NCBI GenBank assembly: GCA_008477525.1
Contig: SPDT01000010.1
Span: 744,001 to 808,000 of the forward strand
DNA: 64,000 nucleotides
Reading direction: 5' to 3'
Origin: Hypomyces perniciosus
Taxonomy: Eukaryota > Ascomycota > Sordariomycetes > Hypocreales > Hypocreaceae
Every line of letters begins with the position of its first letter. Within the stretch, counting starts at the first letter, position 1. The position numbers were made by a program, and so were the translations under genes. The notes under the pieces are model-generated. The model worked only from the letters and a program-made list of their open reading frames with translations, made no database searches and was not told where the DNA came from. Shown piece by piece: positions 1-10,800 of the stretch.

Positions 1-1723
1 ACAACATATCTCTCAAGGACGTGCTCTCTTGCCGTCGGAGCCACTCTTCTCTGCTTCGGTGATCCACGATCCACTTGAGAGGCCTTGGGGGACCTCGTGA
101 CCGTTTGCTTTTGGCAATAGATATCGTTGGTCGCGTTTCAGATGCCGCTGAAGAGACAGCAGATATGTCCAACAGCTTGCCAGGGTTATCAATAACATCG
201 TTGATATTCTGCTGAACCCAATCCATGGCAAGATAAATCTTCATTGGCTCATCTCGCAAGGCCTCTTCCACATGCGCCAATGCCTGCTTGACTATGCTGA
301 GTTTGATGTATGAGGGGAGGTTGGCAATGATGCCAAGAATGAGATGCCTTGGATAGCTTGACCCTCTCCGGACTTGCAAGAACGCGTCTACATTTCCTTT
401 CTGAGAGTTCTTGACTGATTCTAGTCGGACTTGTATAATCCCGTCGCCTTCACGGCGGAAATTGCTGCCATAGATTGACTCCAGGGTGGCGACCTCTTCT
501 TCCCATTGTTCTTGAGGAGTTCCCAAGTCGAGGAAATCTGCTTCTTCAGCATCCTCCTCGTTGGAGATTTTGGGGAAGAGGATGTTCTGCAAAGCTTCAG
601 CCGCGGCATCTTCGTCGCCGCCATGCTCGTCGAAAACACGTGTGCACAGTTCGAGGGAATATCCAGTCTGCGATAAGCGCTGGATAATGCCCTCCTTCTT
701 TAAATCCGTGGCACCAATAGATACGCCGGCTGAGTATCTTTCAGGAAGTGCCCAGCGGGGGAGGTCATCCTCGGGAACGTGGATTAACAACCACTCTAGG
801 GTCTCCTGGCGGTCCTTGCAGTATCCCACAGCTTCCGCAACATGGCTCTGTCGGAATCCGAGCTTGCTGAGTTCGGCAACCACGCGGTCTTTCTCGACCT
901 GGGACATGGACACACCGTGAGGGTTCCATGCAACGCCCTCTCGCAGCAAAGCCTCGAGCTGAATCCTGGTATGTTTTCCCATTTCAACTTTGGGGATATT
1001 TGTCCATCCTTTCATAGCATTGGCCACCGAGCCGCTGCCAGTGTTACTTAACAGCAGCAGGCCAGCCGCGCCGGGCATTTCCTTGGCTTTAGCTTTGGCC
1101 TGCTCAACTTCTTTCCGTTTCTTCTCCGCAGCAGCTTTGGCTTCCTGGCGGTCAAGTAGGGTCTTGAACGGATCCGCCTCGTACATCCATGCCTTGCCCT
1201 CTTTCACATCCTCAGCCTTTAGGGCCTGGAAATCCTTCCAGAGCGATTTGTAGTCTGGAGGCAGAACGGTGTGCTTGTTCTGCATACTGCAGACCCGAAA
1301 CAAAGCATATGTGGCCGCCGTATGTTTAGCCTCCAGAGCAGTTTCCCTCAAGAGCAAGTGTTTATGGCTCATGGGGATCTTGAAAGGCTCCAACGTGGTG
1401 AGTTGCTGCGTTTTCAGGTCTTTGGCACTCAACGTAATCCATACAGAGAAGCCTTCCTGTGTCTTTCTCGTGTCGTACACTGGCTTTTCCCACCGCTGCT
1501 TCTGGCAGTACTCGCTCAGCAAGTTGACTGGCAGCTTGCCGGTCCATGATGAGCCTCCTATCATCTGCTTCACCGTAGGCTTCGGGGGAGCCGGTGGTAG
1601 CACCTCAGGAGGGGTCGACTCTGCTTTCTGCCCCTTTTTGCCTTTGCTGCTTGCATCTTTGGATGCCGGAGGAGCTTGGCTCGGGGCAGGCGTAGGCGCC
1701 TTTCCCTTGCCTTTCTTCACCAT
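1..1723 (-). CDS. DEAH-box RNA helicase, DHX29/DHX57 type, N-terminal half (partial)
   Basis: One uninterrupted frame runs from an ATG at 1723 through the left edge, so only about 574 N-terminal residues are visible and the helicase core lies outside. After a low-complexity Lys/Pro/Ala-rich start, residues about 60-145 resemble the degenerate double-stranded RNA-binding region of this family. A Lys/Ala/Glu-rich coiled segment follows. Residues about 345-388 look like a UBA domain, and about 404-498 like an RWD domain (it contains ESIYGSNF and ends MDWVQQNINDVI). The order dsRBD-like, UBA, RWD is the known N-terminal layout of DHX57, DHX29 and yeast YLR419W, RNA helicases tied to translation or RNA handling. 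The family call is inference because no helicase motif is in view. The start was chosen as the first ATG of the frame, and no intron is needed. Confidence 0.8.
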   Translation of the reverse strand, partial: MVKKGKGKAPTPAPSQAPPASKDASSKGKKGQKAESTPPEVLPPAPPKPTVKQMIGGSSWTGKLPVNLLSEYCQKQRWEKPVYDTRKTQEGFSVWITLSAKDLKTQQLTTLEPFKIPMSHKHLLLRETALEAKHTAATYALFRVCSMQNKHTVLPPDYKSLWKDFQALKAEDVKEGKAWMYEADPFKTLLDRQEAKAAAEKKRKEVEQAKAKAKEMPGAAGLLLLSNTGSGSVANAMKGWTNIPKVEMGKHTRIQLEALLREGVAWNPHGVSMSQVEKDRVVAELSKLGFRQSHVAEAVGYCKDRQETLEWLLIHVPEDDLPRWALPERYSAGVSIGATDLKKEGIIQRLSQTGYSLELCTRVFDEHGGDEDAAAEALQNILFPKISNEEDAEEADFLDLGTPQEQWEEEVATLESIYGSNFRREGDGIIQVRLESVKNSQKGNVDAFLQVRRGSSYPRHLILGIIANLPSYIKLSIVKQALAHVEEALRDEPMKIYLAMDWVQQNINDVIDNPGKLLDISAVSSAASETRPTISIAKSKRSRGPPRPLKWIVDHRSREEWLRRQESTSLRDML

Positions 1724-2641
1724 GCTCTGGGGGGTTTGCTGATATGGCCCAAGATATCGGAATCAACGGTTTCTACGCTCTCGACACTTCACGTGTGGTA
1801 TAAACAGACCGATTTCATGGCATCATGGACAAACTGAGGCGAGGGGATATCAGATGGCCTGGCTTGACTCTTGGTATGCTACAAACCGCATTGGCGATGA
1901 TTTTGGCAATGTGTGAAAAAATTATGGGGCAAATCACCAGAGAGGTGTACACACTGTATACAAGCACAGGCAGCACTAAGAAACGCACAGTGCGAATACG
2001 CTTTCACCGTGTGTATCAAGCTGGTACTCTGTAAATCCCGTTGGACAGTTGATGGTTGTCTTGAAATACTTTTCCGTGACTCACTTTCTAATACGAATTG
2101 AGTTGATGGTCGATCATAGGGCATTCGTTGTTCTTGAGCTATAGTTTGATGAGGCCCGAGAGGCCTCGTCGCTGGTGCAGTGAGAGCAGTTCTCCTCAGC
2201 ATCACAGTAAACTATATATCAGCAAGAATACATCTATGTAGAAGTTCGTCTATCTCCTTGGGCGACGGTTTGAGGAGTGATGAGCAGAAAATCCATCTTC
2301 AGAACCGCTTTCTCCGTAACTCAAGGGAAACTGTGGATGTCACCAACTGGTCCGTGCAGGCCGCCTCACAAGGACATTTGTGAAGTATTGTTTACATCTC
2401 TATTTTAACTAATTTTCATGTCTTTTTCACGAACATAACGTACCAAGCGCCTTCTATTATCCTGATGAGGGGCCGTGTAATCAAGCTTCATCCTTACATC
2501 CCGGCAGTCAACATTTTGATCGGCCGCGCGATACTATGATGAGACACTCAAGGCAACTTTTCTCTGTGTCGTAAACCACGCGCGTGACACACGTCAGGTC
2601 ATACCTCGGGATGCCTCCATATTCGGTGGACATGATTTTCG
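1724..2641. other. Intergenic gap between helicase and dehydrogenase
   Basis: About 0.9 kb between the helicase start and the 3' end of the short-chain dehydrogenase. It should hold the helicase promoter and the dehydrogenase 3' UTR. Only short unconvincing reading frames occur. No RNA gene or repeat was recognised. Confidence 0.6.
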
Positions 2642-3680
2642 TTACACTTGAAGTCCTTTATTCTTTAGATCTTCAAACAGCTGCTCATGGTAAGGCCCCA
2701 TATTCGGCATCGATATAGATCCAGGTGCAGGGGGAGGCGCGTTGAACATGGGCACAACCCGCGTCGCTCCAGGGGTCACTTCTAACACCGTTCCATCACC
2801 ATATGCTTCGTTCACAACGAGCTCATACATGGCGTCCACAATCTCCTCGACAGTAACCCACCTGGTGCCCTTGAGAATGGTTTCGGCTCTATCTGTATCG
2901 CCTGACCATATACCGGTCTATTTACAGTTAGTTTCGTTATACACACATCAAACTCCAGACGTCAGCCTACTTACATTCGCTGGGCCTGGCGCAATAACGC
3001 TGACTCGAATACCCACTTGTTCCTTCAGATCGGCAAGAGATCTTACAAATCCATGCAAACCATGCTTGCTCGCAAAGTATAGGGGACTAGCCGCTTCCGC
3101 CAGGTATCCAGCAACACTGCCTACATGCAGAAGGCAACCCTGCTGCTTCTTCTGCGTCCAATGCGCAATTGCAAACTGGCTAAGCCGAATAGGGGAAACC
3201 AAGTTCACATCTAAAACAGAATAATGCCCAGGATCTGCATTAGCTAGGTCTCGCGACTCGGAGTCGGGATTCGTGTCTGTCCTTGGAGGCTTCCAAAAGC
3301 TAGACCAAGGTGGGTCGTACAGCCCGGCACCGGGCACGACGATATCAATTGTCGGGAATGCCTCCAGTGCAGCATTCCATAGCGAAGTCAATTGCGGCCA
3401 TGATACTACATTAGTCTGGTGGAAGAGTGCAGAGGGCTTGCCGCATGGACTGGGGTGAGGAAATTCCTTGATCAGAGCCTCGGCATCAGGGGTGAGTTTT
3501 AGGTCGCCAATGATAACTGAGCAGCCTTTTAAGAGAAGGTGGCGAGAAAAGGCCAGGCAGATACCTACGATGAGGAATTAGCCAAGGATTGACTGATATG
3601 TGAGTAAGATGCGATATTGATATAGTACCTGAGCCGCCTCCGGTGACGAGTGCATATTTGCCTTGAACAGAAAACGTCAT
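2642..3680 (-). CDS. Short-chain dehydrogenase/reductase (SDR)
   Basis: Three exons (3680-3629, 3564-2975, 2917-2642) join across introns of 64 and 57 nt to give 305 residues. The cofactor motif TGGGSGI is at residues 13-19 and is completed across the first splice. The active-site set is Ser167, Tyr180 and Lys184 (YFASK). The NNAG-like motif is changed to PGAG at about 95-98. These are classical NAD(P)-dependent oxidoreductase features, and the overall type resembles 15-hydroxyprostaglandin dehydrogenase-like fungal SDRs. The substrate cannot be told from sequence. An in-frame upstream ATG at 3752 would add 24 hydrophobic, aromatic-rich residues. I preferred 3680 because the Rossmann fold then begins close to the start, as is usual. 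It lies downstream of a P450 on the same strand, so a shared oxidative pathway is possible. Confidence 0.87.
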
Positions 3681-4935
3681 ACTTGCGTTAGATAGCCACC
3701 AATACCACGGAAATGAGAGGAAGCCCAACCAGAATCGGCGCGAGAAAGACACATCCGATCGTGTTGTAACATCGGACAGATTCCGTGAGACGAGGACAGA
3801 GCGCTAATGCATGGCATCTGGATGTGGTGAGAATGTTTACCCTGCTCCATATGCCGGCCTGCAACTCACTATCGCATGAGCCGGGACACACATAACGGAT
3901 TCGGGCATATGAATAACTCCGGGTGATCGACAATCACTCCACTAACCCAACTTCACCCACTCCCAGACCTGTATGTCATGCAGCCAGTAAGAAGATGTAT
4001 TCCGTACTGTAATTAGTAATGCACCAGCGAGGGTTGGGGTTAGAAGCACAGCGCAGATCATCGTGAAATCATTCTCGACGTCTGTACTTTGTAGGCGCAG
4101 TAGACCTCCAAACTTGAAGGTGTATCGATCAAACGAATATGAGAACTTGAAAGCCCACTTATAATTAACGTTGCGGGTATTTTTCAACTAAGAACCCTAA
4201 AGAAGTGAAGTGCGCTCAATAGTCCTCGTACTAGTAGTATGTATTTCTCGTATACGTACGATATGGGCCTGATTTGGAATCCTATGCAGTATGATTCCTT
4301 CAATGTTCAAAATATCCCGTCTGAAAGTTTTAACTTCCCCATATTTCATCTATAGACTTCAGGTGGTGGACTGCAACATCTACATGTAGTTAATAAGGAG
4401 TAATAGAGATCGTCCTATGCAAACTTTGCACACATACATTACGTGAGGCGTTTGTTCAGGGTCAGGGTTGGAAAGGGTTACAACCCTACTCCGTACTATA
4501 GTAACAAGCATCGATATGTTGAAAGAAGTTGATTTAACGCCAAGTTCATAGAGAAATGTGTATTCAATGGAAGACAAAACATATCACTTAATGTTTGGAG
4601 GTGTTCTTGACGAGATACTGGATTTGCAATGTCCAAGTTTGTAAACCTTTCGCTGGTTGCTTGATATATTTGGTTGCCCAACTGTCAAGTTAACTGCTAC
4701 GGCAAAAGTGTAGGCCTACTGTGTTACACAGTAGTACCTTAGCTTAAATGAAGTTATATACCTTACGCGACACCAACTTACAGCTCAAATTAGAAATCCA
4801 ATCTGGTTCATCCAATTATTTCCTCATCAATTCATATACCTCCTAAAAGCTTATGTTTAAATTTTAAGCTTAATATTTTAAGCTTAATAAATTTTCTTAC
4901 CGCGCTGGTATCCTTCGCCACATCTTTTTTTCACC
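3681..4935. other. AT-rich intergenic gap between SDR and P450
   Basis: About 1.25 kb, AT-rich toward its right end. It should include the SDR promoter and the P450 3' UTR. A GTACGGAGTAC-type motif (TACTCCGTACTA) lies near 4488-4499, and a 14-bp tandem repeat lies at 4862-4889. No gene is supported. Confidence 0.55.
4862..4889. repeat. 14-bp perfect tandem duplication
   Basis: Two exact adjacent copies of TTTTAAGCTTAATA, about 46 bp beyond the P450 stop codon. It is very AT-rich and is probably part of the 3' UTR or polyadenylation region. Confidence 0.8.
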
Positions 4936-6710
4936 CTAACCATCGTAGCTGCGGACTGGCTTCAACCGCGCCATAAGGGGCTTCTTCTCCCATAAAGTAA
5001 AAACTTTTTGATCGAACCAGTTTTCAGTGTGATCAACCAGCTCCAAGTCGAAGTCGAGAAAGAGCCTTGCCAAAATGAGGCGCATCTCCGCATTTGCAAG
5101 GCTGTGTTTTTCCCCATGTTAGACTCAGAGGGGGAAAAGGATGTCAAATTGGGAAACTTACCTCTTTCCGAGACAGTTTCGGGGGCCGAATGAAAACGGA
5201 TTGAGGATATTCTTCTTGTCACCGGCGAAGCGGGGGTCGCCTAAGAAACGTTCCGGTTCAAAGGCATCGGGCGTCGCAAAGTTATTCTCTGAGTGGTTTG
5301 CTGGCCATTGTGAAATAGAAACAGATGTCTAATAGTCATTAGCGACAATCGAACAACCAGACAGGGGGCTCTGCATAGGAGAAGCTTACTCCTCCAGGAA
5401 TCCAGTATCCAGCGAGGAGATCTCCTTTCCCAGGCACAATTCGCATGAAGCCAGATGCGTTTGGTGGGTAAATACGCAAAGCTTCATCGAGAACAGCATG
5501 CAGGTAGGGCATGTTGCTAACAGCTTGGATAGTGACCTCGGATGAATCGTTGAACTTGCCGCGGATTTCTTCCTTGAGTTTTTCAAGCTTGTCTGGGCTC
5601 TTCAGTAGCAAATACGTGCAACCAGACAGCAGTGTCGCTGTGGTCTCACTTCCGGCAACGAGCATGATATTCGCATTGCTGTCAATCTCGTTTCTGGTCA
5701 ATTTCTCTTTGGGGTGGTTGACGATTTGCGTCATGAGGTCCGGTTTGGCAGTCTCCATGGCAAGACGCTGACCCACACGATCAAACACGAACATGTTGAA
5801 GTTTTTTCTCATTTCAAGCAGGTTCTTAGGAGCGAATCGCTTGGCGATGCTTTGGAAGAGCGGGTATCGGCGCACCACGCTGTTCAACGTGATTGCTCGG
5901 ACAGAGGTAAACACCATCTGTACCCAGGGGTGGTAGTCGCTATCACGAAGGCAATAGAAAGGTTCTCCAAATGTCATATCGGCAATGATGCTACGCAGAG
6001 TCAGCCACCGTACCAACTCGAGCATTCTCACATGCGACCTACTCGAAGGTGAAGTAGTTGTACCACCTAACCATGTCCACTTCGCCCTTGGTCTGTGTCT
6101 GGACCTGCTCATGGAGTCTCTGGATGAACAGTCCAACATATCCTTGAATCAGAGTTTCCTGGTCCCGCAGCGCCTTGTCGCCAAAGGCTGGCGCAATCAC
6201 TTTTCGCATGCGTGGATGAGCCTCTGCATCGGCCTGGAGGATTGACCAGGTCTCATTGTACGGTTCGGCGAACCATCGTCGATCCTTTAGGTATTTACCC
6301 TTGGTGGCTTTCTCTCCAGCATGGGTGCCGTATATGTCCTGCCACACATCGCAGATGAAAGACACCTCATCTGGCGCGATGCGCACAACCTCTCCGTATT
6401 GTTGGTGTAGGGAATGGAGCCACTTGACCAAGTCACCTCTCAGTTGGTTGCGTGCATATACCAATCGAGTGGCCGCGGCGAGTTTAGGACCAGGAATTCG
6501 ACTCAAGGGATGGAAATAAACTTGGTAAATGGTCCGGCCAAGGTAATAGGAAAGCAACTACAAGCAATGTCAATATGATTTCCAAGGAGAAGGTGTTCTT
6601 TTCTTTATACTAGCACGTACTAGCAGAATAAAGGTACCGGAGGCCAGTAGCATGCCTTGTATACCGGAAAGGTTATAATCTTGCACGGCGTGCGTGAAGA
6701 AGCCTGCCAT
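4936..6710 (-). CDS. Cytochrome P450 monooxygenase, CYP65/isotrichodermin C-15 hydroxylase-like
   Basis: Five exons (6710-6621, 6557-6043, 5990-5390, 5328-5162, 5101-4936) give 512 residues, the usual P450 length. The first exon encodes the N-terminal membrane anchor (MLLASGTFILLLLSYYLG spans the first splice). The proline hinge HPLSRIPGPKL follows. The I-helix motif AGSETT, the K-helix EALR, the PERF segment and the heme loop FSFGPRNCLG (heme-ligand Cys454) are all intact. All introns are 52-63 nt with GT-AG ends and restore conserved text such as FTFDIIADMTFGEPF. The enzyme should be an ER-bound, NADPH-P450 reductase-dependent monooxygenase. Its general resemblance is to trichothecene-type C-15 hydroxylases (CYP65-like), a large clade with many substrates, so the substrate is unknown. 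The short-chain dehydrogenase lies downstream on the same strand. Confidence 0.9.
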
Positions 6711-7013
6711 TCTGAATTGGTAGAAATGAAATCTTCAACAAGAGATTGATCCAATCTCGAAGCCCAGCACAGAAATCATTTTCCTTGAAATTTATTTGAA
6801 CACTTTTTCGAAATTCTACAGTCCGGAACCGGGATTTTCAATGACTAAAGCCGTGCAGGATAGTAAATAAGTCGTTTAGTACATGTCCTGGATCTATTAC
6901 TCATCACTTAAAGTGAGGCTCAGCCGGCATGGGCATGGGCATGAGTAATAAGTCACGCGATCCTAGAAATAATGAACCTCTGAATAACACAAGCCATTTG
7001 GAGGCCAAGCCAC

Positions 7014-7091
7014 AACTAAAGCTAATCATGAAGGCCGGGGTCGGAGAATAGGAACTAAAGCTAATCATGAAGGCCGGGGTCGGAGAATAGG
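7014..7091. repeat. 39-bp perfect tandem duplication
   Basis: Positions 7014-7052 are repeated without change at 7053-7091. Each unit begins AACTAAAGCTAATCATGAAG and ends GAGAATAGG. The perfect identity suggests recent slippage or duplication. Confidence 0.9.
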
Positions 7092-7162
7092 CTCTATCCG
7101 TGCAGGACAGGAGTAATTGCCCGTAGGCTCACCCGTTTGGGGGCCGACTATCTAGATGCGAA

Positions 7163-7194
7163 GTAAGCTGACGGGTATGTAAGCTGACGGGTAT
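7163..7194. repeat. 16-bp perfect tandem duplication
   Basis: GTAAGCTGACGGGTAT occurs at 7163-7178 and again immediately at 7179-7194. It lies about 70 bp from the 39-bp duplication. Confidence 0.9.
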
Positions 7195-7821
7195 TAAAGC
7201 CTTTTCTCCGACCTCAACCTTTGTAAGACCCGATCGTTAACGCCGACCCCTATAGTACGACCCAGAGGAGCCAATAAGCTCAGGGCGAATTAAATACCAG
7301 TGGCAGTATTGCAATTACTGTGAAAGTGGTCTGAAACAGACAACAATGCCTGTTTAGTATGACTATATTTGCAAACTATAAAGTTCACATACCACTAATA
7401 AGGTAGTTACCGATTAAGCTTACTATTGTAAGCATAGATACAAAGGCTCGTGGGCTAACTCACTGCTTGCAACCGCGCAATCATAATTGGAACTGGTCCA
7501 TGCAATTTCATGACTATAGCCTTTTCCCTTGCCTCCCAATCCTTACAGATTTAGGCTGGTGACTCGAATCGATCGTATTCTCCGTAGCCGCAAAGGTGAA
7601 AGTATTCAGCAAATCTACTAGTTCACTCACGGTTGACGAGTGTCTCAATATCTCCCCACAGTCATTTACACTCGGCAAATTGTCCCGATTCTCAGGGAGT
7701 TAGTTGACTGGTCGATGTGCGACACTATCATGACACGCCTCATACCCCCAACCGCCTGAGTAGTCAGAACTCTCGTCAAGTACTGTCCAAACTCCCTGTT
7801 TAACTTTCCTCGCAGCCACCG

Positions 7822-10800
7822 CTAAATATCTGGCGGGTTCTCGGCTGAGAAGCGCATTATAATGACCCTCCCTAACGAACAGCCGATCGCGATTGCGGTT
7901 CCTGATACAGCTGAGCAATTGCGGTCATATTCCAGGGGCAACTTGAGCAAGTTATTCCCAGACCATGTAATCCAGTAGTGATCAGAACTAATGCCATAAC
8001 CAGAGCAACGGATAGTGGCTGAAGGGGGGTCAAGAAGCCGATGGCTATCAACAATGAAACTGCCATGATCAGTATTCAGTCGAAGTCTATCAGCTTCAAA
8101 TTCCAAGCCAGACGGAATCCCGACATATTTAAACCCGTAAATAGCTTCTCCCGTCTCCGTGCGCCAGATCTGCAACTGGCCATTTTGCTTATCACGATTT
8201 TCCATATCTTGTCTAGTTGCTGCAATAAATGAAGAATCGCGTGAAAACGATCCTGACCAAAGGGAATATTTATCGCCGCTCATAATTATCTGCAAGTAAT
8301 TACCTGTGTTGACGGACCAAATGCGGATCGTCTCATCATATGATGAGGATGCAAGAAGCGTCGAGTCACTCGAAAAGGCAACTGAATCGGCGAGCCAGTC
8401 ATGGCCTGTTAGTTGGTGGATGCAGTCGTCAGTTTCAACATTATAAATTCCGACTATGCCTTTTTCCGATCCAGTTGCCAAGAGAAGCGAGTCTGGTGCA
8501 AAAGTAACAGAAACGTGATAATCGAGCACATTTAGTATTTGCAAACTGCAGTGGCGTGTCTTGACATGCCACACCTGAACAGTCCCGTCTAACAGGAGCG
8601 TCAAGAATTCCGAGTCGGGAGAGAAGGCCAAACAGCCCCCACCATCACCATCCATGCACTGATCTTCAGGGCACTCGAATCTATGAACGTTATAACCTGT
8701 ATCAAGTTGCCAGACATAAACCGAGCCATATATTGACTGAGACCCTAAAAGTGATTCATCAGGTGAGATGACAGGTTTCGTTAGGTAGAAAACCATATCG
8801 TCATGCTCCAGCTCATGAATGCACTGATCAGTATCGACACACCAGATGCGGATTATGTTGTCGTTCCATGCCTGCGACGCGACAAATGCTGAATCGTGCG
8901 TAAAAGCAGCATACTCAACAGATCCCGAATGCCATTCGGGTTCCGTCAATCCCATGGCATCAATATCGACACCTGGAATGTCTGAGCCGCCAGCAGTGGT
9001 GGTGATGGTGATAGTACTTTCTGGGTGTTTGGCCTCTTGTGCGCCACCGCCCCCAATATCGATCTTCCAAATTCGAGTCGTGTTGTCTTCTGAGATAGAG
9101 GCGATGCGTGCCGAGTCGTGCGAAAAGGCAATTGAACTAATAACGTAGGTATTCCCCTTGAATTCTTGTAGGCAACACCCTGTGTTCACATGCCAGATCT
9201 TCACAGTGCCTTCTCCATCGCCAGAAGCAAGTAGAGCTGCAGTGGGCGAGAAAGCTAGGGAGTAGAAGATCAAATCATCATGGGCCTTGATCTCATGCAG
9301 GTAACGGTCCGTGTCGACTTGCCAAATCCGCATCACTCCTTTCTGGTCATAGGCAACAGTTGCCACCAGCGCTGAGTCATGTGAAAAAGCAATGGCATGA
9401 TGGGGGATAATAGATGAATGTAGCAGATCATGGAAGTCGGTAATTGTGTCCGAGTTGATACGCCAAATTCCCGAGCCTTGGTTGTGCCGCACGCACGCCA
9501 CAAGCGTGGAATCGTGGGAGAAGGTCACGCGGGAGATTATCTCGCAGTTGGCTGAAAAGCTTTGTACAACATTTCCTTTGTTAACGTCCCATAGTCGAAC
9601 AGTGTCAAAAAAAACCATGCTGAGTGACCGACGCTATGAGCGCTGAGTCTCGCCAGTATCATCCAGTAGTGTGCGCACGCAATCCCACGTATCTGTGCGC
9701 CATATTTCTATTGTTTTTCCAATGGCACATGCCAAAAGGGCCGAGTTGTGAGAAAACGCCACTTCCCTGACGTGGACATTTATTATATGCACGCATTCGC
9801 CTGTTTCTGAGCGCCAAATTCTAGTCATGGAATCTACAGTTGCGGCCAACAAAGTCGAGTCATGAGAGAAAACAACAGAACTGCTGTCATAGTATCCACC
9901 CCCCTCCAGCACCTGTAGACATGGACTCCACCTGTGGTCTACTTGTGGCACAAGAGATATCCAGGAAGGAATGCAATCTTCAAACTTGATCCGCACTTTG
10001 CTCTCCTTTGGTGCGAAAACCAGTACGGAAGAGTAAATCTGAAGCGGCCAGGAGTCGATTATCGAGAAATGGGCCAGGACAAGGCGCTTGGCATCATCGA
10101 GAAATTCGGATAGTTCCGTGCTAGATTGTGGCTGTATATATATATATACGTATATATCATTAGCGAATGCTTCCAGTGTGCAACGGGATGAAAACTGTGG
10201 AACAACCTACCGTCAATAGCGACTGCAAACCTGTAAGCAGCTCTATGCATTCCGAAGCCCTCCCCATCAGGCTCAATGCTTCTAGCCAATGGAGAAAGTG
10301 GACTTCCAGGGTTTTATGGACTTGGTCTCCATCCATCAGCTGAATCCCGGATTGCTTTGCATGGTTGACCCAATAGAGGCAGGCATATTGAAGCTCCGGG
10401 GGGAGAGCAGAGTCAATCCTTTCTTTTGGGATGTCCGAACGCGGTGTTCCTGGAGCTCGAATGTCGCAGAGATCCTCCTTCAGATTTCCCAGCAAACGTA
10501 GACAATTATCTACCATCTTCAGGTTGGCCTGTTTCTCATCCACCCAAAACGGAGTTGCTCCGCGCTTCTCTGGGTCTACTAGAAAGTCGCGGAATGAGAG
10601 ATGCAGAAGTCGCACCGGTAACTCTGCTTTTGGCGGGACATTCAAGACAGAGTGTAATAGATCCAGTTTGGTATCGATGATGTGTGGATCAAGATTGAGT
10701 ATTTTTGACAGCGCAGCCCTTGAAAGGGGTCTAGAGAGAATCACAATTGACCCAACGATCTGTTGAAACTTTTCAATGGCCTCTTTTTTCTCCGGGGCGG

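Larger units (their letters stand above)
6711..7821. other. Intergenic gap with tandem duplications
   Basis: About 1.1 kb upstream of the P450 and downstream of the broken NACHT-WD40 gene. It contains the 39-bp and 16-bp tandem duplications listed separately and a short GGGCAT triplication near 6930. No coding sequence is supported. Confidence 0.6.

Noticed and set aside
3680..3752. N-terminal hydrophobic extension of the SDR
   Set aside because: In frame with an ATG at 3752, but the Rossmann motif is already close to the ATG at 3680; kept only as an alternative start.
3711..4070. Weak similarity between minus-strand stretches near 3720 and 4040
   Set aside because: Only about 60 percent by eye over some 40 bases; not enough to claim a duplication.
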